64,000 bases of DNA. It comes from Eudorina sp. 2006-703-Eu-15. Lineage: Eukaryota > Chlorophyta > Chlorophyceae > Chlamydomonadales > Volvocaceae. Position numbers and translations under genes: made by a program. Shown here one piece after another: positions 36,332 to 46,264 of the stretch; the stretch's first letter is position 1, and each line of letters begins with the position of its first letter. The notes beneath the pieces are model-generated. The model was given only the letters and a program-made list of their open reading frames with translations, searched no databases and was not told where the DNA came from. The DNA lies in assembly GCA_003117195.1 (NCBI GenBank), contig BDSI01000035.1, positions 432,001 to 496,000 of the forward strand, given 5' to 3'.

Positions 36332-37661
36332 GGCTTAGAGGGGAATGCACAGCACAGCGGCGATGCGACCAAGGCCTGGGGGAGCACGGCGGTGAGTGGG
36401 TGGGCATGGGTGTGGGGTGGGGTTGGCCGCGCCGGCAGCGGGCGTTGGGGTGCCTGGGAGCGATGTCACAGCCAGAGGGACCATGGGGCTTCAGACGCAC
36501 GTGTGTGTGAGCTTGTGTGGCCAACTGGCCCGGCATCGCGCCTTGCCTGCCGCTTGAACACCTCCTACGCGCCCGCAGGTCGAATCCGAATGGGCACTGC
36601 TGGCTGTGGGCTGCCCAGGCGGCAGTGAGCCAGTCGACGTTGGGAGAGCCGGCGGTGCTGCCGCTGGGGCACCTGACAAACCTGGGCCGCGAAGGAGCTG
36701 TATGTGTGCGGGCAGGCTCGGATGCTTTGTTGGGTAGGGGGCGCGAAGAGAGGGTTATAACGGTGTAAGCGTGTACGATGCCAGAGCGTGCTGGTATGTG
36801 TGCTGTGTGCGGTGCGAGGAGAGCGGACGGCGAGAGGGGGGATGAACAGCGGCAGCAACAGGCTCGTTTTCAGCAAGGGGCGAAGCACACAGCAGCGAGT
36901 GTGTGCGCAATGACTGCCCTCCTCAGAAACCACTCGTTTCGGCTTTTGACGACACTACAGCACGCATTGGAGAAATACAGCAGGCGTGCCCCAAATTGAG
37001 AAACTCCTGTAGGTCTGTATGTCCTTTTCGGACTTTTTGTAGCTAATGGTCTGGGATAGGCGTTGGACTAGCGCGGACTCTCCCCTACCCTTTCACCAGT
37101 GCTAGTACGTACTCTTCCTTGCCCTTTAAGCAGCGCCCAAACTAATTCATCCATGGCCACCACCTTGAGGCCGCTGGGGCTGGGGCTGCCCTGCATGCAT
37201 GCACATATCGGCGCAGGGGAGTGCAGAGTGCGCAGTCAAGTCAACCTGCTGGGCTGCCTGGCCATGTAGGGCACGGGCGGGAGGGAGGCAGGCGCACAAC
37301 GCAGGCTCACGCTAACGGAGGCGGGCAGGGGGAAGGTGACACATTTAGCGCTGCATGCACTTGTAGCCTGTCGTAGGGAGGGCCTACTTTTCGAGGCGTT
37401 GGTAGCTTCTGGATTGTCATGACGTGAGAGCTGGAGCAAGGTTGGGGAAAGATGCAGAAGCGACACGGTGTATTGAAAGGAGCCTGTGTGTCGCTACCCG
37501 TGTGTGTTACTCGCTGCGGTATTCTGAAATAAAGCTCAGGTGATGATTCTGCGCCAATAAGACGGGCGAAATTCCAACAGAAATGTCGGCCAATGCGCCT
37601 CCATCCCTAGGGACGCCTGCATGTTTAGACCACAAACAATAATTTTAAAACAAACGCACGC
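36332..37661. other. Intergenic region between the Cys-rich gene and the HicA-like gene
   Basis: No gene recognised. Around 36,980-37,035 is a segment ('tacagcaggcgtgccccaaattg ... gtccttttcggactt') that recurs in diverged form at 39,289-39,345, probably a dispersed repeat. Confidence 0.5.
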
Positions 37662-37834
37662 ATGGTTCTTGACCCAATCCAACTCGATCTCTCTAAGGAC
37701 GTGTTTACATGTAGTGGGATTCGAGTGAATGCGCACGAAACCGGGTTGAATCATGGCCAAACCTGCTCCAAACCGAATCTGGGCCTGGGGGGGCCGATTG
37801 GGGTCGAATTCACCTGGATTGTACTGAAAACACA

Positions 37835-38000
37835 ATAGTATGTTGAACCATTCATCAATCCTATGTTAAAATAGTTTAACATAGGATTGATGAATGGTTC
37901 AACATACTATAATAGTTATTCTATGTTAAAAGAAGGCTGCATCCTATGTTAAAATAGTTTAACATAGGATGCAGCCTTCTTTTAACATAGAATAACTATT
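37835..38000. repeat. Two abutting perfect palindromes with a shared core
   Basis: First hairpin: arms 37835-37870 and 37875-37910 (36 bp). Second: arms 37911-37953 and 37958-38000 (43 bp). Both have the loop ATAG and the same core (CCTATGTTAAA on the inner arm). All bases pair, and there is no spacer between the two hairpins. Confidence 0.97.
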
Positions 38001-38006
38001 TATTCT

Positions 38007-38201
38007 ATGATAATACGGTACTTAGGAAAGGGAAAGGCTGCACCCGAATACCAAGCTGCGAATACTCAGTACTTTTTGCCGTCATGTATGTACAAGCCAG
38101 GCGATAAATTTGCCATTAATGATCAAAGTTATACAGTACTATTCTTAAATAATAGGGGCATTCCTTGGGTTGTGATGGGACGCGGGCGAACTGCATCTTA
38201 G
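38007..38201 (+). CDS. Small AT-rich open frame inside the inserted element
   Basis: ATG at 38007, 64 codons, with many A/T-ending codons, unlike the surrounding GC-rich genes. Residues such as PGDKFAINDQSYTVLFLNN read like a globular protein fragment, but no family is recognised. It starts 7 bp after the second palindrome. It may be captured organellar or foreign DNA, or chance. Confidence 0.25.
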   Translation: MIIRYLGKGKAAPEYQAANTQYFLPSCMYKPGDKFAINDQSYTVLFLNNRGIPWVVMGRGRTAS

Positions 38202-38613
38202 GGCAGCGCTGGTGGCTCCCGTGAACATGTGAACAGGATTCGCTCTGCTGCTTGGGAATGCCATTTTCAATCCCATCCGAATCCGACTACATGTAAACAC
38301 AGCCTAAAGCAAGCTCCAGTTTCAAGGTTCTGCACCAAAAGTTAGAGGCCTTTGGATATCAGCCTGTGAAAATATCATATCAGCAGCATGTTATTTATCA
38401 CCATATTCACACCAAGGCCACGTTTTTGAGCTACAACCTGCGCAAAGACGAAAAAGACTTGAAGGTCTCGATAAGACAGGCCAAGGACGAGCTTGCTAAG
38501 TGAGTATTGTTTATTGCGACATTCTTTCATACGGCGCGTGAAGGTCTCGGCGTGAGGTCATTCACAAACCTGACCTTGTGCATCTGACTTCGTGTTCTCC
38601 AGATACGGCTACA

Positions 38614-38976
38614 ATGTCCCAGAGGAGCTCTAGCTCTGGGTCCAGCCTTGACAGCCTTTCAGGAAAGCGCTTTCCGGCTTTCGTGGTGAAGCCGAAGGAA
38701 CCTGGCGGCAACTACAGCGTGTGCTACGCGCAGTTCACGTTCGGCGTAGGGATGGGTGACACCAAGGAGGAGGCTGTGGAGGACGCGGAGTATGTGCTGG
38801 CCCTGGGGCTGCACGTGAAGGCGGACGAAGCGCCGATCCCCGAGCCGGTGACCCTGAAGGACGCCAAGGAGCTGACCCGGAACACGCTTTCGAAGCTAGG
38901 TCTCCGGGAGGAGGACATAGAGTGGGTGACAGTCGAGGTCAAGCCCGAGGCTATCAAGGACGAAGTCTGGGACTAG
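38614..38976 (+). CDS. HicB-like antitoxin-family protein (120 aa)
   Basis: HicB proteins have a partly degraded RNase H-like fold and neutralise HicA. From ATG 38614 the protein has a Ser-rich leader of about 20 residues, then FPAFVVKPKEPGGNYSV, GDTKEEAVEDAEYVLALGL, APIPEPVTLKDAKEL and EWVTVEVKPE. This follows the HicB layout: pairing strands, a GDTxEEAxxxAxxxL helix, the IPEP turn and a final V-V-V strand. Length is normal for the family. The start lies inside the last exon of the HicA-like gene in another frame; an alternative acceptor (38620s) would instead fuse the two in frame. Codon use is as GC-rich as in neighbours, so it is long resident. HicB-type fold is likely; antitoxin function is inferred. 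Confidence 0.7.
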   Translation: MSQRSSSSGSSLDSLSGKRFPAFVVKPKEPGGNYSVCYAQFTFGVGMGDTKEEAVEDAEYVLALGLHVKADEAPIPEPVTLKDAKELTRNTLSKLGLREEDIEWVTVEVKPEAIKDEVWD

Positions 38977-39386
38977 CGGGGGAAGCTTAAGGTCAGATTG
39001 CTTTGGTTGCAAGAGGGACATGCTGACACCATTCGCGAGGTAGCAGCAACCGCAATGAGGTGTGGGGATCGAGGCCAGGAGGAATGCAAGCGCGAACGCG
39101 CCAAGTAAGCTTGGAAGTGAAGGTGGGTGGGGGAGCTGTGATGAGCGGGGCAGATCTTTGAGATAGGAGATGAAAAGATAGGAACAGGAAAGTCGAAATA
39201 CACTACCTGTCGACGGTTGATGCATGGATAATGTGGGTAGTTCAGACTCGAGCTGGAGACATGGCACGTCTGACGAGTCCTGTCATTGTACAGCAGGCAT
39301 GCCCCAGATTGGGACACCCTTGTTGGTCCTTTTCGGACTTCACGTCCATCAATGGACCGATAATCATTTTTGTCAGTGTCTGTCAT

Positions 39387-40277
39387 TCACCCGGCCCACT
39401 GCCTGCACTGTGCCCACTGCTCAGCCTTCCAACGCCTCTGCTCCTCCGGCCTGCACACCAGCGGCACCTCTGTGCGCCTGCAGTGGCACTGGTAGTGCAT
39501 GAACATACCGTTGGCCACTTTCGCAGCATCACGACCAGCCTGGTGCGTGCCCAGGGAAAGCAGGACGCTGGAGCTAACCTCAGCAGTCTGCAACAGAAGT
39601 GACTCGCTGCCCTTGCACAGGTCATGCGTGATTGCGTCCAGCCGCCTCCGAGCCTGCTCTGACGGCTGGATGGACCCAGTCGCGCACACCATTGCAAACG
39701 TTTCACAATTCCAGCCCAGGAGGTGGTAGCTGGGCAGCTGCAGGGCCTTGCCAACCTGCCCATGCTCCTGCAGAACGACCAGCACCTCTGCCCGCTGCAC
39801 CGCCACGTCCCGCTCCTGCTTGTAGGGGACGACACCGAACACGTGCTGGTCCCCGATGAAGCTCTCAAGCGAGCGGATTCTGAGCACATTCTCTGTGACA
39901 CCCTCTCCAGGGCGGCTGCTGAAGTCTGCAACCCGGATGGTGCTGTCTCCGTCCGGGCCCAGCGCAATGCCGTGGTGAGTGAAACCCGTGTGCCAGCCGC
40001 CCACCATCACCACAAGGTGGTCGCCCCCACGCACCACCCGGTACGCCGACGCGGCCAGGTGAGGTACGGTGTTCTGGGGAGCGAGCGAGGGGTTACTCTG
40101 GGGCTTCAGCAGCTCCAAGAAGGCGGCCATCCGCGCGTGTCGCCGCCGTAACAACCTGCGCTGCAACCAGGCAACGCCGCGGGTTGGAGGAAACACACAC
40201 TCTTGTATGTGCCTGTCCAGCGAGTGCCATTCATGCAAGGTTAGGGCCGACAGGGCCAGTTCGGCTAGGCTCAGCAT
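39387..40277 (-). CDS. LRAT/NlpC-P60-like Cys-His hydrolase (296 aa)
   Basis: A single long exon, start ATG 40277 (MLSLAELALSAL); an upstream non-ATG extension is unlikely. In the middle is RGGDHLVVMVGGWHTGFTHHGIALG, the strand-plus-catalytic-His region of LRAT-domain proteins, followed about 90 residues later by LLGWNCETFAMVCATG, the catalytic Cys motif (NCExF). The order His then Cys is that of the circularly permuted LRAT-type NlpC/P60 fold, whose members are acyltransferases, thiol phospholipases or deubiquitinase-like. The N-terminus is helical; the C-terminus (about 60 residues, CHCRRTEVPLVC) is not recognised. Convergent to the HicB-like gene, with about 410 bp between the stops. Substrate unknown. 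Confidence 0.7.
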   Translation of the reverse strand: MLSLAELALSALTLHEWHSLDRHIQECVFPPTRGVAWLQRRLLRRRHARMAAFLELLKPQSNPSLAPQNTVPHLAASAYRVVRGGDHLVVMVGGWHTGFTHHGIALGPDGDSTIRVADFSSRPGEGVTENVLRIRSLESFIGDQHVFGVVPYKQERDVAVQRAEVLVVLQEHGQVGKALQLPSYHLLGWNCETFAMVCATGSIQPSEQARRRLDAITHDLCKGSESLLLQTAEVSSSVLLSLGTHQAGRDAAKVANGMFMHYQCHCRRTEVPLVCRPEEQRRWKAEQWAQCRQWAG

Positions 40278-40591
40278 CGCAACACCTTGACAATTGCAGA
40301 CACTAGTGGACTTCCTCTTAAATGCAATTATCCTGGCGCTGCATGATCCGAAAGCGCGCAATTGTTGTAAATATCAAACCGTCTTGCTACCCCTCTGCCC
40401 TAAGGTGTCCCAAATCAATCAGCTCCCACTGTATGTAAACGCACACCGGCGTTCCTTCGCTGCCCCCCCCCTGCGTTCCCCCGTGCCCACCGATCCCCCC
40501 CCTTTCCCCACCCATTACATGTCCACACCTCGGGGTATACGTCATGTTGAGACACACACGCGTAGTCAAACACACATGTTCGCAAACACAC

Positions 40592-40611
40592 ACACACACA
40601 CACACACACAT
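40592..40611. repeat. (CA)n microsatellite
   Basis: Short CA tract between two minus-strand genes. Confidence 0.85.
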
Positions 40612-40747
40612 GACACGTGCAGCCTTTGCAGGCCTCCGCTCGTCCGACCAACGCCAAACACCACTGACCTAAACAATTCCCGTGCGTCCGTGTCGCCGCG
40701 ACCACATTGATTTGCAGTAAATGAGACCATGCATGAGACCAACTGTA

Positions 40748-41916
40748 TCACTTTGACATGTGGGTGTGCAAGATGGCGAGGATGTCGGGCTGCTGCAGGG
40801 ACTCGGCCATCCTGAGGAGGCTGAGCAGCAGGAACGGGCTGAGGGGCTCCGTCATGAGCACCTGCAGGACGCCGGCATTAGCGGCCTTAACCGCTGCGAT
40901 TTCTGCAAAGTACACGTGGGTCTTGTAGCGGTCGGGCGAGGTCGCAGCATCACGCATGGCCGGCAACAGCAAGCTGCGCATGATATGCGGACTGTGCTCA
41001 GATGGCTCGCGGGCGGCCTGCTCCAGCAGGATGGCTTTCTCAGCAAGGCGCAGGTGGGGCACCATGATGTTGAGGGCCTTGATGTTGCCGGCAGAGAGCG
41101 CATCATGTGCCTGCCAATACAGGGTGTACTCTCCGGTGGGGTAAGTGCTGTCGCCGCCACCGGAGCCGCTGCCGTTGATGTTGCTGGATGCGTCCAGGGC
41201 CATGGGCAGCAGCAGCTCAACTGCCCAGTCGAGACCGCGGTTGGCGGCCTGACCAAAGGACTCCCACAGCCAGGACGCGTTCCTTTTGTCCTTTGCCACC
41301 AAGGCCAGTTGCGACAGGGCGGCGAGGTCGTGGCCGTCGCTCCCCATGGTGGCCACGTCCAGGAACGTGTTGTACCAGTAATGGTCCAGGAGGGGCAGCA
41401 GCGCCGTCATGACCTTGGCATCACCCGCCGCCTTGGCGCTGCATAGCATGCTTGACACGGTGACCTGGACCGAGTTCCTCAGCCCCCCGGAGCTGGCGAT
41501 GCTGGCCAGGAGCGGGACCGCATCCAACTTGCGCGTAGAGATGGCGGCGCCTATGAGACGGCCGAGGTCAGCGGGGGCCGGCAAGTACGCCAGCAGCTCG
41601 GTCACCAGAACGGCGCTGCCCCGGCAGGCCGCGCGGTACAAAGCGCGGCTGGGACCACCGCACGCGGGTCTGGCAGGCTGGAAAGGATAGCGTGCAGGGC
41701 GGAGGGGTCGTCCTTGGGATAATGGGTGACCGTGTTGACCAACGCCTTTGTCAGGGGCCATGGCCCGGGCTGGCCGGTAGCGGCTGCGGCTGCCGGCAGC
41801 GGCTCCAGGAGCCAGGCCACCACCTCGACGCTGCCACCCACACACGTCTGTGACTCCACCAGGCCCAGCCGCACCTCGGGGCTGGCGCGCGCGAACACTC
41901 GCGCCGCGGTGGGCAT
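40748..41916 (-). CDS. Helical-repeat (ankyrin-like) protein with a frameshift
   Basis: Probable start ATG 41916 (MPTAARVFARASPEVRLGLV, good ACCATG context). The first frame runs to about 41,650 (HAILSSLPDPR) and continues one base out of register to the stop at 40748 (ALYRAACRGSAVLVTELLAYLPAPADLGRLIGAA...). The joined protein would have about 390 residues of regularly spaced helices with SxxVxxLL-type patterns, like degenerate ankyrin repeats. No catalytic motif is seen. The shift near 41,640-41,690 could be a real mutation or a sequencing error. The 3' tail of a retrotransposon lies only about 15 bp upstream of the start, so the native promoter is displaced. Confidence 0.5.
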
Positions 41917-41930
41917 GGTCAGGCCCGGTA

Positions 41931-44690
41931 ATAATAATAATTATAATAATAATAGTACGCCGGCCGAAGCCTGGCGTGTATAAAGGGGATGGGGAACTGA
42001 GGGGTGGCGTAGTCACCCCTGTATGCCCGCACCACCACGGAAGCCTAGGTTGGTTATTATTATTTTATCCCACCCTCCATCACTCACCGGGTCCGGATGA
42101 TTGCGCCTGCGGTTTCTATCGTGTGGCGATGGATGTGCAGGCAGGTGCTGTGGGCCTGGTCGGTGGTCGCTCCGAGTCTGCAGAGGAGTGACTTAAGTGT
42201 AGTCGGTAGGGCTCCAGTACTGCCCAGTGTGACTATTTGCGCCTCGGTGTAGTGCACTGTCCACCCCGCCTTTGTAAGTTCCTCTTTGAGTCTGGCATGC
42301 TGCGTTGTCTTCTGTGTTAGTTTTTTGGCGTGCTGTAGGTCGCCAGTGTACCCCCACTTCGATGATGTATACCTCGTGCTTGGTCTTGTCCACGGGTCCC
42401 TGGTAGCGTTTGCGCTTGGTTTTGTGAGAGGCGAGTGTGGGTATGAACATTATGTCAGGTCGGAGGCGTCGGACCTCCTCTTCAGTCAGATGCGGCAGCA
42501 TCCATTTGGGTACCCGCGTGCTACTGCAGAACGGTGGGATATCCTCTGCCTTGCCAGCGTCCATAGCCATGAAACCGCCTCCGTAGCGGCCCCTGTTGAG
42601 GCAATCCGCAATGATGCGTGTCGCCTGGTTGTGCCGGTTGATGTACATGCCTTTAAACGTCGCGTGCTGGCAGCCTCCAAGTATGTGGGCCGTTGTGGGG
42701 CCCGACGGGTTGCAATTGCGGCAGACCGGGCAGTGGCCATCCCCGCCGCGACCGTACAATTTCTTCAGCTTCGCATTATACAAGAGTCCGTACCGTGCCT
42801 TCAGCACTTGGATTTTTAGCCAATGACTAGTGTGAGAGCTGTTTAAGTAGGCGTTGCTGCATTTAGAGTCTAGCTTTGTCGACCATTTTTCAGTTAGGGT
42901 CGTGTCGGTTGTATATCCCGCGAACGTTTTCTTTTGGAGACCTTTGAGGACACTCTGGGAAAACGCACCCCCCATTTGTTCGTAACTGATTCGTTTCGGC
43001 GTTCATAACTCGTTCGTAACTCATTCGTAACTCGTTCGTAACTCATTCGTTTTAGAGGCCTTCGTTGTGGAGATAATTCGTTGTAGGGCGCCCAACGAAA
43101 ACGAATTGTCTCCACAACGAATGAATCCCTCTAAAACGAAGCAGTTACGAACGAGTTACGAATTGTCTCCACAACGAATCCCTCTAAAACGAAGCAGTTA
43201 CGAATGAGTTACGAATTGTCTCCACAACGAATCCCTCTATAACGAAGCAGTTACGAACGAGTTACGAATTATCTGCACACATTTAAAACGAAGCAGTTTC
43301 GAATGAGTTACGAAGTGCTGTGCGGCTTCATACTGAATATGGAGTTTGCTAGAGTTTGCCTGTGAGAACTGCAGGGTGGTTAGAACCACCTGTTCACTTT
43401 CCTGCCAGTGCGTGCTAAGATGTGCAAGCGCACTTACTTGCCCTTGAGCAAACCCAGCATGCACTGGTACCCCACATACATGCAGAGGGCAGCAACCCGC
43501 ACCAGCGGGGTGTGTTGCCCACATACATGCGTGTGTAGGTTGCGTGGGTATAGTGCATGTGTGGGTTTGCCAACCTTGGTTCTGAAATACTGTGTTGCCT
43601 ACTCTGCCAGCTATCTCATATGTACAGCCACCCCTAAGGTCCCTTAACCTCAAAATGCTCAGCATGCATTGATGTTAATGCAGGCTACGCATGCATGTGC
43701 AGTATGCCACAACTTACAACTGTCCATGGCCGCTAGCTCCGTCCAACCGCAGCTTCTAATGTAGGCATTTTCATTTCATACATTCAAGAGGACAAAGCTC
43801 TTCATAACTTGAGTTCGTTGTTAGTGTTCGGTACGATAACGAACCAGCTCCGTTCGTTACCAAGGCTGTCGTTTCATGAAACGAACCGGGTGGCGTCTTA
43901 CGAACCAAGTTTTTCCCAGAGTGGGATGCCCCTATTAAGGTCATTGATATATAGTCCTGTATCAGCCAGACCAGCTTATCGTACGGGGCGGCCTCAATTA
44001 CGGTTGGCTCGGCATTACCATGTGCTACCGCAGTTGCGCCTTCATCGGCGGCCCTATCGTTACCATGAATTCCAGTATGTGATTTTACCTTTATGAAATG
44101 GACAGTCGTGTTTTGTTGGGTGCAGTCGTACAGCATCTCAACGATTTCCATAAGCAAGGCTTTATGTTTGGAAATTTGTAATTTACTGGGTTCATTGATG
44201 GCTCTTTTTATGAGATCCAGTGATGCTTGTGAGTCAGTTGCTATGGTTAATGCGCGACTCGTGGTTTTGTGCTGCACGATGGCCGCACGTATAGCCGACA
44301 ACTCAGCCCGCTGGATTGTATTTGTACACCCTTCCCCGGCCGGGTCTACATGCAAGGTTTCCCCGGTAAGTTCGCAGTATGCTGCCGCACCGAGTCTGCT
44401 CTGGCCGTCGCCTGCGAGCGGTTTGACGCAACTACCATCAGTCCAAATTATAGTATGCAATGGGATACGTAGAGGCATGTTACCCGGGAACGCTTCCGCG
44501 AGCTCCCGCCGGAGCTCCTGTGCCTCTCGCCGGGGCACCTGTACGGTGGGCCTGCCTGGGCCTGGGCATTGCCGAGTCGTTCATTCGTTGCATGGTCTGG
44601 GCAACCTTGCACGGGTAGGGTCGTTGGGTATGGCGACAATGTTCCTCGCTGTCGTGTATGTCGTGCTTGCGTAGGTGTTTCTTCTATCTC
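41931..44690 (-). mobile_element. 5'-truncated non-LTR retrotransposon with RNase H, carrying a nested element
   Basis: Retains only the 3' part. An RNase H domain lies at 44538-43927 with the Asp-Glu-Asp-Asp pattern visible (IIWTDGS, QRAELSA, ATDSQASL, NDRAADEG). A C-terminal zinc-ribbon region lies at 42950-42193 (HCPVCRNC ... TAHILGGC). A short 3' UTR ends in an AAT-type tail at 41,934. No reverse transcriptase is present, so it cannot move itself. A 973-bp DNA element separates the two domains; even after its conceptual removal the halves differ by one base in phase. The 5' limit near 44,690 is set by the start of SINE-family sequence. Confidence 0.75.
42951..43923. mobile_element. CACTA-like non-autonomous DNA element nested in the retrotransposon
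   Basis: Ends CACTCTGGGAAAA and its inverted partner, flanked by a 3-bp GGA duplication (42948-42950 and 43924-43926). Inside the left end are many copies of 'aactCRTTCGTa' in both orientations, typical of subterminal repeats in CACTA/EnSpm elements. No transposase is encoded. Confidence 0.7.
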
Positions 44691-45159
44691 CATCACCTGC
44701 TGCGAGGGGGCCCCGTACAGGTAGCCATATATACAGGGTACCATGCACGCACCGACGCACGCAGTGCGCCAGGCGCAGGATGCCCTCCTGCTGGAAAACG
44801 CACCAGACCCGCCGCCGAGCGAATCACATGGCGGCGGGTATGCATACATACATACATGCATGGGGGGCGGGGTCGTCTAATGGGAAAGACACTGGCAATC
44901 TGTCCAGAGATCGGCGGTTCGAATCCCCGTCCCCTCACCGCCGTGCGATAAGGCGGGTCTGGCGCGGTTTCCAGGAGAGGCAATCCTGGCGCGCTGGTAA
45001 CCTGGTGTAGTGGCCGGTATGCATGGCTGCGTGACCATCCCCCCCGCGGGTGGTGGAGGACGGGTGCGCAGTCCTTGGTAGGGGTTGATGCGACGAGGCA
45101 CCTACGAGCTACCTGGGCCCGTTGGAACACCCGGTCGGGATTCGGGTCCACCTTGTAAC
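44690..45159 (+). mobile_element. SINE S1 with flank (full copy 44870-45159)
   Basis: A partial S1 body (44,690-44,725) is followed by 'atatacagggtaccatgcacgca' and a full SINE with tRNA-like head from 44,870 and CCACCTTGTAA end at 45,159. The arrangement is the uninterrupted form of 30,680-31,734. Confidence 0.75.
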
Positions 45160-46264
45160 GGTTAATTATAATTTTACGATGATTGATTGCTTGTTGCTTA
45201 TGCGCACCAAGTTGTCACAAATTGTGTATATATACAACAAAAACAGTAATGAAAAGGTCGCTCACGCACACCGGTATATATACGTATGTGATGAGTGGTT
45301 CTAGTGCATCCTATTAGTAATCCATCTAAGGCCATGAACGAACTGTACGGCTGCATGCACGTCATCGTTGATATCGCCGGCTGCTTCGCATTCCTGGATC
45401 GATTTATTCAGCGGCGGTCAGTCCCGTCCCCAATCGAGCTACGTAATCGAGTGTAACTGACATAACGTACGTGTATATTGTCGGCCTGCGTGGGCGGTTG
45501 GTATTTTTACAATAAAGGTAAGGGGTGCTTGTGCGTGGAAGGTAGGAGGTTGCTGGGCCTCGCTGGGCGCTGTACGTATATGTATGTTTATTTTGCCCGC
45601 ACTTGTAGCTAGCTTACTGAACCTCGCTCTCCGGTGGTAACGGCGTATAACCTCAGCGAGCCTCACCGCCCCTGCCCCCTTGCTTAATCCACAATAGGGT
45701 TTGCCCAGTTATTTTAATTATAATGTTTATTTCATTATTTAATATTTATACTTTCTATTTTTATTGCAACCAAATAAACCGGTCAACTAACACGAAAGCG
45801 AGGTTACTAACGCTCCAGCAGGATTATTGCCTCTTTGGCTGAAAACTGCACCAGATCCGCCTGTAACATCGATCAAGTGCAACTTTCGGCCTCAGATGCG
45901 AATTTTCAGGAGGTTAATACAGGTCCCGGGATCGAACTCCAATGATAGCATCGAACTGGCACACATACCATACATGAGGCACACTTATTACTCGCTCATC
46001 CCTCACGCAACTGAAGGTGGACAACCGCCGGGAAGGCGACACCCATCAGCCCTCACAAAGTAATGCCCTCCATTCTATTCGGCGCTACGTACGACGGGTA
46101 ATAAAAACACACATAGACCGGCCTGGAATCGCCCGAGTAGCGAGGACGTTCCGTCCAAGCGGGGGGAGAGTGTAACAGGACTTCGAACCCCTTGGCATCA
46201 AGTGCGCTTTTCAGCCTCGTGTTACACCGCCAAATCATTAGGTGAGGGGCGAGGGGGCCGGGAT
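45160..46264. other. Duplicated non-coding spacer (block B), left part
   Basis: Diverged copy of 26,922-27,984. No gene recognised. Confidence 0.55.

Larger units (their letters stand above)
37697..38304. mobile_element. 608-bp PIF/Harbinger-type non-autonomous element
   Basis: Terminal inverted repeats (left GGACGTGTTTACATGTAG, right complement GGCTGTGTTTACATGTAG, similarity continuing about 27 bp) are flanked by a 3-bp TAA duplication (37694-37696 and 38305-38307). A TWA target with such ends fits PIF/Harbinger MITEs. It encodes no transposase. It carries the double palindrome at 37835-38000 and an AT-rich open frame. It interrupts the HicA-like reading frame after the eleventh codon. Confidence 0.8.
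37662..38633 (+). pseudogene. HicA-like small basic protein gene, split by a transposon
   Basis: HicA proteins are small mRNA-interferase toxins paired with HicB antitoxins in prokaryotes. Here a short start segment (ATG 37662 to 37696) is cut off from the body (38308-38499, optional exon 38603-38633) by the element at 37697-38304. Conceptually, frame continues across the single TAA target copy. The body is Lys/Arg-rich, about 70 residues, with a His-containing strand (QQHVIYHH) and a Lys-rich helix (KDLKVSIRQAKDEL) placed as in HicA; the canonical Gly-Ser-His is not kept. It lies directly upstream of a HicB-like gene, the usual hicA-hicB order. GTGAGT at 38500 gives a spliced end at 38633; without splicing a TGA follows at 38501. 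Family assignment is inference from order, size and helix pattern. Confidence 0.45.

Noticed and set aside
39224..40151. Plus-strand frames over the LRAT-like gene
   Set aside because: Antisense shadows; only the minus strand shows the catalytic His and Cys motifs.
41726..42191. Plus-strand Asn/Ile-repeat frames
   Set aside because: Translation of the AAT tail of the retrotransposon.
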